Shown piece by piece: positions 38,237 to 49,794 of a DNA stretch of 64,000 nucleotides. Under the pieces are notes generated by a model. The model saw only the letters and a program-made list of their open reading frames with translations. It made no database searches and had not been told where the DNA came from. The translations under genes and the position numbers were made by a program. How positions within the stretch are numbered: position 1 is the first letter of the stretch; every line of letters starts with the position of its first letter. The stretch is from Cladobotryum mycophilum (lineage: Eukaryota > Ascomycota > Sordariomycetes > Hypocreales > Hypocreaceae): positions 5,146,001-5,210,000 of the forward strand of contig CM071590.1 in NCBI GenBank assembly GCA_036429605.1. The letters are read 5' to 3'.

Positions 38237-39646
38237 TTAATCATCCTTGTCGATATTATAGACGTCGCCCTTGAATAAACCAAACGTAGCATCGAGCCAC
38301 CAGATAACCTTCCAGTAAAGACTGGCGCGACTCCAATCAAACTCGCCCATCTCGGTGCGAGGCACCTCGTTGCCAATCATGCTGCCGCTGAACCACTTGA
38401 TGATGGGCACCGCGTTGAGGAAGCGCTGCATGACAGATTGTTGGGGGAGCAGGGCCTGCTCGGCAGGTAGGAGGCGGGCTTTGCGGGCGGTGGGGATGCG
38501 GCGGCAGAAGATGCTGTTCTCCTGTGCAATCTCCATGGGTTCAAAGCCCGAGGAGCTTGTAGGTGGGATGAAAGGCGCGTCCGTCATGGTCACGCTGGAG
38601 CTGTGGGAGTAGTTGACGGTACCCGTGTCCATGGTTTGGCTAGAGCTTCGCGAGTCGCCGGGTGAGAGGTCGAGCAGACGGCTACTAAACGTCGTGGGCA
38701 GACCTGATACCACAGGTTTCGGCCTGGGAGCGTCGAGACCTGTTGGTACGCTCTTAGATCGCCCATCCTCGCCATCTGCTAGTTGGCCTATATCAGGGCA
38801 AGATTCGTCCTTGGCAGGTGGTACACCTCGGTAAGGCTCAGCGTGGACAAGGTGTCCCAATATCCTCTGAGGGCTGGCGTACACGGCTGCATTGCCTGCC
38901 TCTGCACTCTCAAATGTCACCTTGACCCAGTGCTCTCCACCATCGGCGCGGTTGACGAGGGCACGCTCGTCGGAGGTGAGGTTTCGCCTGCGTGTAAAGG
39001 CAGGGTCGCGCAACTCAGACTTGTACCGCCTCTGGGAGGAAGGGGGCTCGCGAGGGTAGTCTTCTAGAATCCGGCCGGCGAGGGATTCGTAGTGTGCAAT
39101 GGCGGCGTACTGCTGCGTCGACGATCGGTAGCCTCGCAGTATGAGCTCGACGGGCGGTGACTGGACCGAGGCGCGTTGCGGCACGGCGTCCTCCTGGCTG
39201 TTGGCGGCGGCGCCTGCGTTTGCCTTGCGAGGGTTCGCGATGGGGGGATTGCTGTTGGCCTGGTTGGAGACCCAGTCGCCAAAGAGCTTATCTGCGGCAG
39301 CGAGGGTCGGGTTTTCTCGACCGCGGGCTGGCGTGCCTGTTTTGGATCGAGAGCGTCTGGTGGATTTGCCAAAGGAGCCGGTTTCTGCGACGGCGCGACG
39401 AGCGCGAGGATTTCCGCCGGGACCGTCGTGGCTGTATCGAAGAAAATGGGGGTCAGCAGTCAAGTCAAGAAAAAAAGGTTAATGTGAAAAAGTTTTTCAA
39501 GCAAGTCATGATTGGTGTGGCCGAGATTGGTTGTTTGGATGAATTAAAACATACGGGTTGAAAATCATGGCGTATGGTCTCTTGATACCATCCTCTCCAA
39601 CGTAGCACTCCTCGTCAGGAACATTGTGCAGGATGAGCGGAGCCAT
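38237..39646 (-). CDS. NUP53: Nup53/Nup35-type nucleoporin with Nup35 RRM domain
   Basis: This protein links the inner ring of the nuclear pore to the membrane. Exon 1 reads 39646-39555 (MAPLILHNVPDEECYVGEDG, then YAMIFNP) and exon 2 reads 39431-38237, with a GTATGT donor and ATACAG acceptor, giving 428 residues. Features are a basic Ser/Arg-rich N-terminal half, a Nup35-type RRM (VELILRGYRSSTQQYAAIAHYE, then EHWVKVTFESAEAGNAAVYA and GHLVHAEPYRG), a disordered Ser/Pro region, and a hydrophobic, probably amphipathic C-terminus (MQRFLNAVPIIKWFSG, LYWKVIWWLDATFGLF) as used for membrane binding in this family. The family call rests on the domain pattern; exact orthology to yeast Nup53 or Nup59 is inferred. 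Confidence 0.87.
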
Positions 39647-40793
39647 GTCGACGTCGTACGAAAAGAAGATTTAAAAGAAAAAGAAGGGGGGGATGGGGGG
39701 CTCTATGGCCGGGTGGGAGCTTCCAATGAAAAAAGGGTAGATGCCTGAATATGCGATGCGAATGCGGGAAGCTTTGGTGCCTAATGAGTTGTTGGAGGTG
39801 ATGACGCCTGTCGTGAACAAAAATTTGGGTTGGAAACTTTTGAAATATCGACGTGCATTTGGACTTGCTAGGTAGGAGGGCGACCGTGGCCCAGCAACAC
39901 GCTGTAAAGTAGCACCAGCCACAACCAAGACTGTGGCTGCTACAGGTCATGAACTTGGCATTTGGCGCCATACTTAATCAGGCTTTGTATAGGGCGTATT
40001 GGGCTAGTGGCCTTTTAGGTTAGCCTTTTGTGAAAGGGCAGCCACCAAGCCACCCAGCAACTGTATTTATAGGGTTAGGGTTAGTACTAGGTAATGGGTT
40101 CCCTCCAAGGAGCCTCTCGCTCTTCATTCATCACTGAATTCCTTGTACGCAAGTTTTATGTAGAATATGAGCCTGTTAAAAAAGATTTGGAGTATAAATA
40201 TGGCAGAAAATTCTCATATGCAAGAAGAGAAACAGAAAACCAGATTAGTTTCACAATCTCGGTCAGATGGGGGGTTCATCTCCTCCACGTAGTAGTATAA
40301 AAACGGTTTAGTGAGGTGATTCAATAGCTACAGTTACCCTGGATCTGGGAAAAAGATCTCCAAGAGTCGTGTTGGTGTAGAGACGAGACTTGGCTAGAGC
40401 TACATGGAAAGCACGATTATTCATGGAACAGTCCAGTGATGGAGGAGCCATCTTGAATGGACCTCAAACCTACCCGTCTCGAACAACCATTGGTCCATAT
40501 CCCTCTCGGTACCGAACAATATGCCCATATGCTCATTTAGCCTTTCATCAGGTTCAAAAAAGCATATATCATACGAACAAAGGGTAAACAAACCAGCGCT
40601 TTCCATCTAACTGGGTAGTTCTGTCCTACTGCCGTTCTTAAGTATAAACACCTCCCCAGACTCCTCGACATTTGTCCCAGAACCCTCCCAGCTCAATCTC
40701 ATTCAAAGAACAAGCAGCATTTGTATATCCTTTTATCCTCAAGAATATCATCTTTTCTTAAAAAGAAAAAAGAAGAAGCCCAAATTTGTGAAA
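39647..40793. other. Divergent promoter region of Nup53/35 and the F-box gene
   Basis: This is AT-rich, with a telomere-like repeat at 40070-40084. A 68-codon plus-strand frame at 40094-40300 (beginning MGSLQGASRS) is open but matches nothing I know, so I leave it uncalled. An A-rich leader precedes the F-box start. Confidence 0.5.
40070..40084. promoter_or_regulatory. Interstitial telomere-like repeat (telobox)
   Basis: TAGGGTTAGGGTTAG is two and a half units of the fungal telomere repeat TTAGGG. It lies about 425 bases upstream of the Nup53/35 start and about 710 upstream of the F-box start. Such boxes bind Tbf1/Rap1/Myb-type factors in many fungi. Confidence 0.6.
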
Positions 40794-41856
40794 ATGGACC
40801 AACACTGGCAAATCGTCGCACCGAGGACCTCCGAGTACTTGGGGAGGCAAAGCACCTTGGAGAGCATGCTCTTCAAATCAGATGACCTGTTGAAGCACCT
40901 GATCATCCCGGAGACGCCACAGGCTATGCATCATAGCTGGAAACACACCAATCGTTACCCACCGTTGGGTATGTTTGAATGAACAAAGATATATGACTCC
41001 GAGGTGTGAGCCCTGCTAATGCGATATGGTAGCAAACGCCGGTATCAACAGTCTTCCAACTGAACTCATTCACCTCATCTTTACCTACTTGGAGATTGAC
41101 GACATGGTATGCTTTGGTGCTACACACTCTAGATACTGGCGCATTGGACGGGAGCACATTTATAAAATCTACTCGAGTGGCATCGGCCAACTGGCCGGCA
41201 AACCTCTCGTCTGCGTTGGGGACAAAGTTGACAAGGGCGATTACCCAGAGGGTCTTTTTACTACCGAGGAAGTGGAGAAGTTGGGCACTCTCACGCTCTC
41301 GGCGCACGACAACAGCCAAATGGTGCCGTTCCGACTTTGCGACATCTCCCACCCAGACGTCGGCACTCTGGTATGGTCGCCAGACCTGGAAGCGGATACC
41401 AGAGTGCTGTTCCGACTATGCAGGAAACGGGGCGTTTTCCCCAACGACCCAGCCTTTGACAAGCTCATTTCTCAAATCATCGCTAACAACACTTGGTTCT
41501 ACGCCGTGGACCAAGAATGGGTCCTCCGCAACTTGACGACGAAGGAGCTCGTGTTGGTGGATAGGCTGACGGATCCCTCGAAAATCTGCGGGCCCCTGTC
41601 AGCGGGAATCGGTTTCCGCGAGGCCATCATATGCCGCACCTGCTGGTCATCAAGAGCATGCCCCGACATCAAGAAGAACATCTCACGCGGCGTATGGGCG
41701 GGGCACCGTTTCGATATCATTACCGTGTCCCGCCATGTACGAGAGGTGGGCGATGCAGCGAGCGAGTGGCGAGATGTCAGCGATGATGTGCTGAGGGACA
41801 TTGAAGAGATTATGGAGGGCGAGTATGGTCTCAACTGGCGCGTGGTGCACGAGTAA
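40794..41856 (+). CDS. F-box protein of unknown target
   Basis: F-box proteins recruit substrates to SCF ubiquitin ligases. Exons 40794-40968 and 41033-41856 (donor GTATGT, acceptor GGTAG) give 332 residues. A short N-terminal part (residues 1-58) is followed at the exon junction by the F-box (INSLPTELIHLIFTYLEID, then MVCFGATHSRYW), about residues 60-100. The remaining 230 residues show no WD40, LRR or Kelch repeats. They include paired cysteines (ICRTCWSSRAC) and a C-terminal acidic helix. The fungal family of short F-box proteins with unknown C-termini is large and fast-evolving, so the substrate cannot be guessed. Confidence 0.8.
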
Positions 41857-44078
41857 GACGCATTTGTTGGCTAATGGGGTATTTGTTCTTTTGTATACCT
41901 CATTTCGACCCTGCGAAAAAATAGTAATACGCCCAACAGCCTCTTTACAGTGATTTGGGTTGATCTTGGCGCACACCTGAAACTTGAATATAATTCGACT
42001 TATAACATCCGTCCACGAAACAATGCTACGCCCGCAAAGAAGGTGGACGCAAAGATGATCAGTTTTGCGATTTGACCATTATAATCGCGTCAAAGAGTAC
42101 AAACCTTTTTATCCCAGCATCAAAGAATTCCATCTTGTTCCCAGAGCCTGCAAGGCAAAACGTCAGCGCACGCAAGACACATTGGACGATATGGCAGAGA
42201 GTATATGAAATTACGGCGTTGTGTATAACATCACCATCATGCGCCTCGCTTTGGTTTCTCGGCACACCCCCTCGGCCGTTGCGTCGGCTACGTTTTCCAG
42301 TGGGAACTATAAATCGATACTGGGAGATTAGATTTTGGGACCGAATCTTGTGGCATGTTGGACGTAATGGCTCCCATCGCCCATCACAATCCATAGAACA
42401 ATTTCAGTATTCTGTCAACGAAGCAAATGGTCTATCATAACCTTCCCATTTACCCATAATTCTGGCGACCTTCGCTGCCTCGGGATGATCTGACCCGAAG
42501 TGTGAACGCTAACGCTCGAGACAATCTTGCATCAAGGGGACACCCTCCTTAGGTCTTCATCACATCGACCAAGAAGGAATCCACATGTTCCATGAACTAC
42601 GAAGAAATCGGGTTGTACTCGTTGAATACATTCTCATAAACGCACCACCATGCTCTCTATTTGTACATTTCGGCCTCGGCGTACTGGCCAAGGTGCTCAT
42701 GTCATCGCAAATCTTTCTACTGGGACTTTATAAAGGAATTATTACTAGTACTACTAAAATTGTATTATAAAACTTTTTGTTTTTTTATCACAATGACCTC
42801 CTTAACCTAGTTTTATTGTAAGTATATGTTGTCGAGAATTGTCAACTCTATCAAAAGTCGTCGCGGCAACGCGCATCCTCTGACGAGAGAGAGAGAGAGA
42901 GAGAGCATCTGCCTCTAGAGAGAATCAAGGCGAGCAATAATATAGCACTGATAGCATTTGGCCCTTTAAACTTTCCATATTAATGCAAGAATTCGATAGA
43001 CGAGTGAGGAGGGAAACCATCCCATCCTCTCCTCCGGTATGAGAGTCTGTAGTATTTATGCAACGGATATAGTATGAACCTACGTACATCTCTACCTCCT
43101 AAGTTGTAAATTTATTCCCTGGAGGATGTGAGTTAATGACAATTTTTAGGACTGTTTTTGAGAATCGTCGAAGAAGATCCATTTTACCTCCTCGCGCAAG
43201 CTGGCTGTATTGGCATGCCCAACCATGCGTATAAAGGGTTGTCTTGTATAGGTTTATGCATCTCATAGTTTGGGCTGCCGTTTTGAAGCGCACAATGTCG
43301 CCCCCGTGTCCGATGCGATCGATGGATGCTATTGGGTGCGCCATCCCTCTTGTCCTAGTTCTGTTCGGGTTCGTTCGGAACTTTCCATCGCTCTTCTGCT
43401 TGGCTCAACAGGGCCAGGTAGTCCTTTGCTGGTGTTGAAACCATCCCCATGAATGTATAGCCCCGTGAGATTGCCAACGGATGCCACTGTAGTCTTGGAG
43501 TGTGCGATCTGGATCTTCCTAGGTCCCTGGCTAGTCGGAATCTTGCTCAAGAATGAAGAGGGATAACTCTGAACCGTCTAAACCCCGGAGGGCAGCACTA
43601 CGATAAGCTTGTGTTTAACAGTCGGTGCATATTGAGCTGATCAACAGTTGCTGGTCGTTGGACTACATCGTTGTTCTGCGGTTACGGGACGACCCGCACC
43701 GGCCCTTGCATGTGTGGGGCCGGACAGTGATGAATATCGCTTTAAAGGACCGTGGCATAATCACCAAAGATGGTATCAATCACATTCCGCAGGTATACTG
43801 ACGTAGGTCCCAATTTTTGATCCGTCGCTAATTTCAGTCCATGCTGGAAGGCAACCAAACCCGGAAGGAATCAACACTTGCAAGGCGGACAGGCAGAAGA
43901 GACTGTTGGGCCTGTTAAGGCGGCCGGCTCAACCCCTCTTCTGGAACGAGTTGCTAAGCCTCGAGAGGGTATTGGTTCGCGAGCCCACCCAACACTGTCC
44001 AGAGCCCTCCTGAAGAGGCAGCCTGGTTCGAAAACAGACTTTCCATCAAAAATTTGCCTAAACCTACTCTGCACCATC
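41857..44078. other. Intergenic region before the PNP_UDP gene
   Basis: No gene is recognisable. It contains AT-rich stretches, a GA run at 42885-42905 and several short frames without family features. The plus-strand frame stays open for about 200 bases before 44079 but has no ATG there. Confidence 0.55.
42885..42905. repeat. GA dinucleotide repeat
   Basis: About ten GA units lie in non-coding DNA. Confidence 0.85.
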
Positions 44079-45347
44079 ATGGCTACCGCTATCCGACCCA
44101 ACGATCGCTCTGAGTTCGAGGTCGCTATTATATGCGCCTTGCCTCGCGAGTACAATGCTTTCGCACGTCTCTTTGATCAAGTCTGGGATGAGGACGATGA
44201 TTCCCTCGGCCGGGCGGATAGCGACCCGAACTACTACACAATAGGCAGCGTCGGCCGTCATGCCGTTGTTCTATTCGTTCTCCCCGGGATGGGGACGAAT
44301 AACGCGGCAGCAGCCGTAGCTAGTCTCCGGTCTAGCTTTGGTGGCATCAAACTCGCTCTTCTTGTCGGGATCTGTGGTGGCATACCAAAGATCAACGGCG
44401 TCGAAACGATGCTCGGCGATGTGGTGATAAGTAAAAACATTGTCCAGTACGATTATGGAAGGCTTTATCCTGGACACTTTGAGGTGAGGAATACTGTCGT
44501 GGACAGTCTTTCTAAAGGCACCACCGGGATCCGCAGTCTGATTGCAACCCTTGAGACAGAGCTGGCCAGAGAGAAACTCCAGGACAAGGCTGTTGTTCAC
44601 CTCCGTCGATTGCAGCAACCCAAAAAGGCACGCAGGCAACAAGGGGCAAACTACAAATACCCTGGTATAGACAAAGATAAGCTGTTTCCGCCGGAATATT
44701 TGCACATTCACCGATCCAAGTGTCAACTGTGCGGAACTACACCACCGGGGCATTGCCACTCGGCCGCGAAGGCATCTTGCGCTGATCTGGAGTGCAATGA
44801 TTCTCACCTGGTTCAGCGAGAAGGCCTGTTGGGCGACGAAGAATTCACCCCAGCCATCTTTGTCGGAGGTATAGGCTCAGGGAACGCTGTTATGAGGTCT
44901 GGGGAGGACCGAGATCGGTTTGCAGCGCAGCACGAGCTCATTGCTTTTGAAATGGAGGGAGCCGGTGCCTGGGAACAACTCCCTTGCCTCGTCATCAAGG
45001 GCGTCTGCGATTATGCGGATAGCCATAAGAACAAGGAATGGCAGGACTTTGCAGCAGCCACGGCGGCATCCGTCGCGAGGGCGGTGCTGGAACGTTATGC
45101 TGGAAATGACAAACCCAAGGGCCGTGAGGGTGGCAACAATGAAAACGACGGAAGCAATGGAGGCCCTAGCAGCCCTTCTAGCAACGGTAAGTCTTGAATC
45201 TTCATCTTGTTCCTTCATTGGCTAATTGATGTGCAAGGCGGAGGGGGCGGAAATGCGAATGTCGGTAACAACAGCCGAAATGTGTCACATAATACTTTTG
45301 GGAACAACGGTAGAATCGTTCAAGGTGACATTACATATGGCCGCTAA
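44079..45347 (+). CDS. PNP_UDP-type nucleoside phosphorylase-like protein with candidate amyloid-motif tail
   Basis: PNP_UDP domains serve as N-terminal effector domains in many fungal NLRs; here the domain stands alone. Exon 1 is 44079-45186, the intron 45187-45237 (GTAAGT, CTAAT branch, CAAG acceptor) and exon 2 45238-45347, giving 405 residues. The start follows a good context (CACCATCATGG) and leads into EFEVAIICALPREYNAF. Family motifs are LLVGICGGIP, LGDVVISKN, a Cys/His cluster (CQLCGTTPPGHCH, then CADLEC) usual for this fungal subfamily, FEMEGAGAWEQLPC and IKGVCDYADSHKNK. A Gly/Asn-rich linker leads to the last exon, which encodes only the tail GGGGGNANVGNN, then NTFGNNGRIVQGDI and TYGR. 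The Asn/Gly spacing and R-I-x-x-G-D end resemble HET-s-related or sigma-type amyloid signalling motifs. If the intron is kept, the protein ends NGKS with no tail. The domain is certain; the tail's role is inferred. Confidence 0.9.
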
Positions 45348-45736
45348 CGGTTATCATTTCGTTGGCTTCATATCTGGAAGAGATGGTGCCGTGCATGGCC
45401 GCAGCCCTAGAGCGAGGGGTGGAAGAAAAGGATATTTATTTGTAAGAGATATATAGTTTAAGTATTGGTAAAGATGGAGAATTCATTGCAAACTCCATGC
45501 CTAGCAACGATCAAAGTATGATGCCAGAGAGTCGTAGCTTGTAGTCTATTAGGTTGAGGGAAGGAAGTCGGGAACTCATGATATGACTCCTTATAGTATA
45601 TGCATGTCCAGTTGAGACTACGAGAGACTACCTACACTTACGAGATACCCGACACAGAATATGATATTGGAACAGTGAATTGAGGTCATGCATCATTACT
45701 CGTCTAGGGATTCTTTACCTAATCTATTTTTTAACC
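45348..45736. other. Convergent 3' region
   Basis: Short AT-rich gap between the PNP_UDP gene and the minus-strand MFS gene. Nothing beyond two 3' ends is seen. Confidence 0.6.
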
Positions 45737-47428
45737 TCACTCGAATTTGCCCTCAAACTGCTTCGATGGAGCGTCTTGTCCCGACCCATCTTCAATCTCT
45801 CTTGGATACACGTTGTTCGCCTCAGTGACGACATTCACCTTTTCGGATGCAAACCTCCAAGCCGGGACCTTTTTCTCAAACAGCACATCCAGCTCGGCAA
45901 AGGTACGACCCTGAGTCTCTGGTATCCGGAAGAAACCCCAGATTGTGATCAGCACGCCAATACCGAACCACACAAAGGCAGTCTTGCCCTTGAGATTTCC
46001 CTCGGTGGGGTTGATCATGTACGGTTCAATGGTGTTATCAACAATGTTGATAGCATTGTAGACCATGCCAGTGATGGACAGAGTCTGAGAGCGTAGTCTG
46101 GTGGCAGAGACTTCGGACGCAAGTGCGAATGACTGTGGTCCGACGGTAGATGAGTAGATGGCCAGCCAAACGAGGGCCAGGGCCGATTGACCCCATTTAG
46201 CGGCATCCTTGTCGGCTGCATAAGATAAGATGCCAATAAGCAGCAGCACCAAGGTCAGCATGCTCATTCCGAAGAGCATTAGAGTTCGGCGACCAAACCA
46301 CGACATCAAGACCCACGAGAAGCAGGTGGCGACAAATGCAATGCCCATGTTGCCGAAATTCATCTTGTACGCGTCCGAGGCTGACAGACCGGCCTGAACA
46401 AAGAAGTACGTGGCATTGTAAGCAAGAGCCTGGCCGATCAAGCTCTGAGATGAGAGTGTCAAGCAGGAAATCTCAGTACGCCTCAGGTTGGTGCCTCTGA
46501 AGCAATCCAGGAAGCTGACATCTGCCTGAAGCTTTTGCTCGAGCTTGTTGGTGTGATTCATCATGAGCACCTTCTTCTCAATCTCCTCATCCGTGAGACC
46601 GCTAGAAAGGCGCCGCAGAGCATGCTTTGCATCTGCGAGCCGTCCCTGACGGATGAGCCACCAAGGAGAATCCGGGGCGAGGAGCGCAATCACGAAGAGC
46701 GGGATGGGGAAAACCCATTCGATGGCAAAGGGGATCCTGAATGCCCACTCCGAGGTGTTGTTGACGAGACCTTGCAGGATGCCGGCAATGATCAGCTGCC
46801 CGATGACCCAGCAGATGTTGATGAACGAGGTCAAATATCCTCGCAGCACGGTGGGACAGATCTCGGAGGAATACGCGGCTCCCATGATGGAAAAGATGCC
46901 CCACGGCATGCCGAGAAGGAATTGGCCTGCAATGAGGACGTGGATGTTCGGCGCAAAGAAGGGGATGAAGATGTACCCCGTCAGGAGGGTCAACGCGACT
47001 ATGGTGACAACCCTGTGGCCGAAGCGCTCCGTGAGAAAGCCGTTGAGGAAGAGACCGAGGATGCCACTGCAGGAGCTGGTGACGGTCAAGCCAACCTGCC
47101 AAGGGCCAGGGATGACATTCTTGCCCAGCTCCGGGTGATAGGTGCCGTACTTCTCGACAAAAGACGGGTATGCCATGAGACTGCCCATCAGAATGGTGTC
47201 ATAGCCGACCATGACTGACGGGGGTCAGCATTGCAAAGGAAAAAGCAATTGACAAGATTAGGAATAGGTAGTCTTACCAATTGTGAAGGACATGGCGATG
47301 GCCCAAAATATGGACATTGGATAGCGTCGAACCGCCTCGCGAATTGTAGTCGCGGTCTCATCCTCATAGGCACTGGCGACGGCCGAGTCATTTTCAACTG
47401 GTGGTGGATTTGGATTCGAGTCTGTCAT
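45737..47428 (-). CDS. MFS sugar transporter, maltose/alpha-glucoside permease type
   Basis: A twelve-helix sugar:proton symporter of the major facilitator superfamily. Exons 47428-47278 and 47214-45737 (GTAAGA donor, GTCAG acceptor) give 542 residues. A soluble N-terminus (MTDSNPNPPPVEND) is followed by helix 1 at the exon junction. Family signatures are GYDTILMGSLMAYPSF, ERFGHR, APDSPWWLIRQGR at the end of helix 6, a long central loop, WFGRRTLMLFGM, and PETQGRTFAELDVLFEKKVP at the C-terminus. PDSPWWL and the tail motif favour the maltose-permease branch over hexose carriers, but substrate cannot be fixed from sequence. The reading frame is intact, unlike the second sugar carrier at 52-54 kb. 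A GA/CT run lies just upstream of the start. Confidence 0.9.
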
Positions 47429-47446
47429 GGTCCTGGCGTCTTGTCC

Positions 47447-47478
<32 letters not shown>

Positions 47479-48486
47479 ACGACTTTTCTGCACAAACAAC
47501 GCCGGCGCTCTCCTCGTCTTTTCGCAAACGTGCGCGTTGATGAAGAAAGGCACAGAGGTTGCAGTTGGACGAGATGAAGGGACTGCAAGACTTCAAGTGC
47601 TCGGTTAGATCGCGTTGCATTACTACCTACCTATCCATTTCCTAGATCCAGGTCGGGACCGAGGTCCTTCAAGTACTACTTATCTTTTTGGCGGCGAATG
47701 CGGGTCTCCATGTCTCACGCATGTCTTGGAATAAATATCAATGCTGATAAATGCTAATTTTTTAGATTGGCGATTGAGAACGGCACGGCAACCCCGTAAA
47801 GACGGATGGGAGGTTTTCATGTGAATTTGATATGCAATGAATATCTGGCTCATTTGAATGAATGGCTTGATGACCTAAATAACCAATTTTTGATGAGGAG
47901 GTCAAGCTTCTAGAAATGTCCGCCGATAGTATTACGCGCTGGAAAGGCTAGATCATCTCTTGGAAATTTAGATCGAAAGCGGGGGCCCTTACGATTCGGC
48001 GTCTTCAGTGCATAAGAAAGATGCCTAAATAAGAGATGGTGGTGACCCTTCTCCCCCCTTATCAGGATTTGATCGGCGGGCCGGGCCGGGGTAAAGCAGC
48101 CAAACAGCATCGAACAACAACCTTCCACATTCCTCTCCATCGCCTGAGGCCTCACCGGAGCGGGGGAGGAAGATGATGAACCTTGATGCGGTTGACTGAT
48201 TCGACGCCTCTTGAAACAACTTTCGTCATTGAAATAATACAAGTTCGCCGAGGACGGGGCGCCGTCAACGCTCGAGCCAAGTCTTTGCCGTCTGACTGCG
48301 GACCAAGGGTTGCACGGTGAACGTATGGCAAGTGGTATTTGGGGCTGTTCGTTTCGAGACATCCTTTATACGTTGGTCTCTGACAACTTGGCCTATCTGA
48401 ATCAATCGACGAAGCGCATCTATTTTACATGGTCTACTAACTCGACATCTAGGAACCACCATCTAGCATGTATACGCATTATAGCA
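47429..48486. other. Intergenic region between the MFS and RNA cyclase genes
   Basis: It contains a CT run next to the transporter start and otherwise no recognisable gene. The minus-strand frame at 47910-48362 has no family features. Confidence 0.55.
47446..47470. repeat. CT/GA dinucleotide tract in the transporter leader
   Basis: About twelve CT units (GA on the coding strand) begin roughly 20 bases upstream of the MFS start codon, probably in the transcribed leader. Confidence 0.85.
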
Positions 48487-49794
48487 TTATAATGAGAAGC
48501 CAACCCCATTGACGAAATTACCCTTGTTGAAAAACTCTGCCTTGGGTAATAGCTCACTGACGACCCATCGTGCCGTCTGTGTGTGCGTAGACCCGTGGCC
48601 GAATGGCTCATGCGTCTTCTCCTTTCTCATCCTCCCGTCTCCAATCTCAAGCTTCCCCATTGCATCGATCAAAGGACCCGTTGAAGACGATTCCTCCGGC
48701 TCGTCCCCCCTGGAAAAGGATGAGAAGCCATCGCATAGCGCTTGGAAGCAAACAAGCTGATCCTGGAGATGCTCATCCACCTGGCCACCAACCGAAATCT
48801 CTTCATACAGCTCCTTGCACACCTTTCTTGACTGCTGCGCGATGAACTGGTCGTATGACTTGAGCTTCTTGGGGGCGGATGCGAGGATATCTCGCCCCCA
48901 ACGGATCCCATCTGTGGAATGCGCTACGAGAAGGATAGTCCAGCGGCCGTCGTGCCCCGAATCCTCGACGACCTTGAAGGTGACGTCTACACCGGGCCAG
49001 AGATCTCCAAGGTCCTTAACCAGAGTCTCTTGGGCCTTTGCGTGCGAATGCATCGGGATGACGATGCTGACGTCTATGCTCTCCACATCGTATGATTCGG
49101 GGTACTTGTATTGGGGTGGTGGTTTGTACTGAAGCTTCTTTCCCTTGGGTACTGGATGGACTTTGAGCCAGACCGTGCCCCTCGAAAGCGGCCCCAGGCT
49201 CCAGCCTCGAGCTTTCAACTTGCGTTCAACCTGGATACCAAATCTTTCCTCCAGCGTAGGCATCAAGACCTGGTCGAAATACTCGTAACTCAGTGAGAAG
49301 CCGACATTGGTGCCGCCCGACAGCTCCACCACGACGGGCTCGCCACTGTCATTGCCAGCGAATAAAATGTAGGGCAGCATAGCCTGCACGATAAGCAGGA
49401 TGCTGGCGGCGCCAGACTCGGCGCGGATGGAGGAGTTGCGCTGGAGCAGCTCCGTGGGGGAACGACGGGGGATGAATGTCAAGGTCTTTGAGCCGACATG
49501 AAGGCCCCCGACATCTGCTTCTGTGGCTTCTGCAAGCCATTTGATGGCGGCAAAGTGCTGATTCTTGAGACCTGGACAGACGAGTTAGACTGATGAAGTG
49601 AGAGAGTACTAGCACTGCTGCCCTTTGTTAGGGGATTTTGTTGTGAACGAACCTCCACCACGGCTGCCAGGGCGATTGCCTCTCACGTCGGTGATTTTGA
49701 TGGGCTGTGAGGTGAGAGCTGCAAGTCCAACTGCCACGCGGACAAGCTGGCCGCCTCCCTCGCCTGTCCGGCCATCAAGCTCAATAGGCTTCAT
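48487..49794 (-). CDS. RNA 3'-terminal phosphate cyclase (RtcA family)
   Basis: The enzyme converts RNA 3'-phosphates to 2',3'-cyclic phosphates using ATP. Exon 1 is 49794-49653 (MKPIELDGRTGEGGGQLVR, then RGNRPGSRGGG) and exon 2 is 49571-48487, giving 408 residues. The donor is GTTCGT, a weak form, but it keeps the conserved GGLKNQH junction in frame. Signatures include the N-terminal EGGGQ motif, AGDVGGL-like EADVGGLHVGSKTL, VELSGGTNVGFSLSYEY, and the C-terminal HGSTHTQTARWVVSELLP, where the first histidine fits the position of the adenylated residue of the family. A G6 run at 48705-48710 (coding strand) is intact in this gene. The catalytic RTCA type is favoured over the ribosome-biogenesis Rcl1 type because the histidine is kept. 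Confidence 0.9.

Noticed and set aside
40094..40300. 68-codon frame MGSLQGASRS in the Nup53/F-box gap
   Set aside because: Open and ATG-led, but no homologous motif, and it sits in AT-rich promoter DNA; too weak to call.
46535..47218. 227-codon plus-strand frame opposite the MFS transporter
   Set aside because: Shadow of the transporter coding strand.
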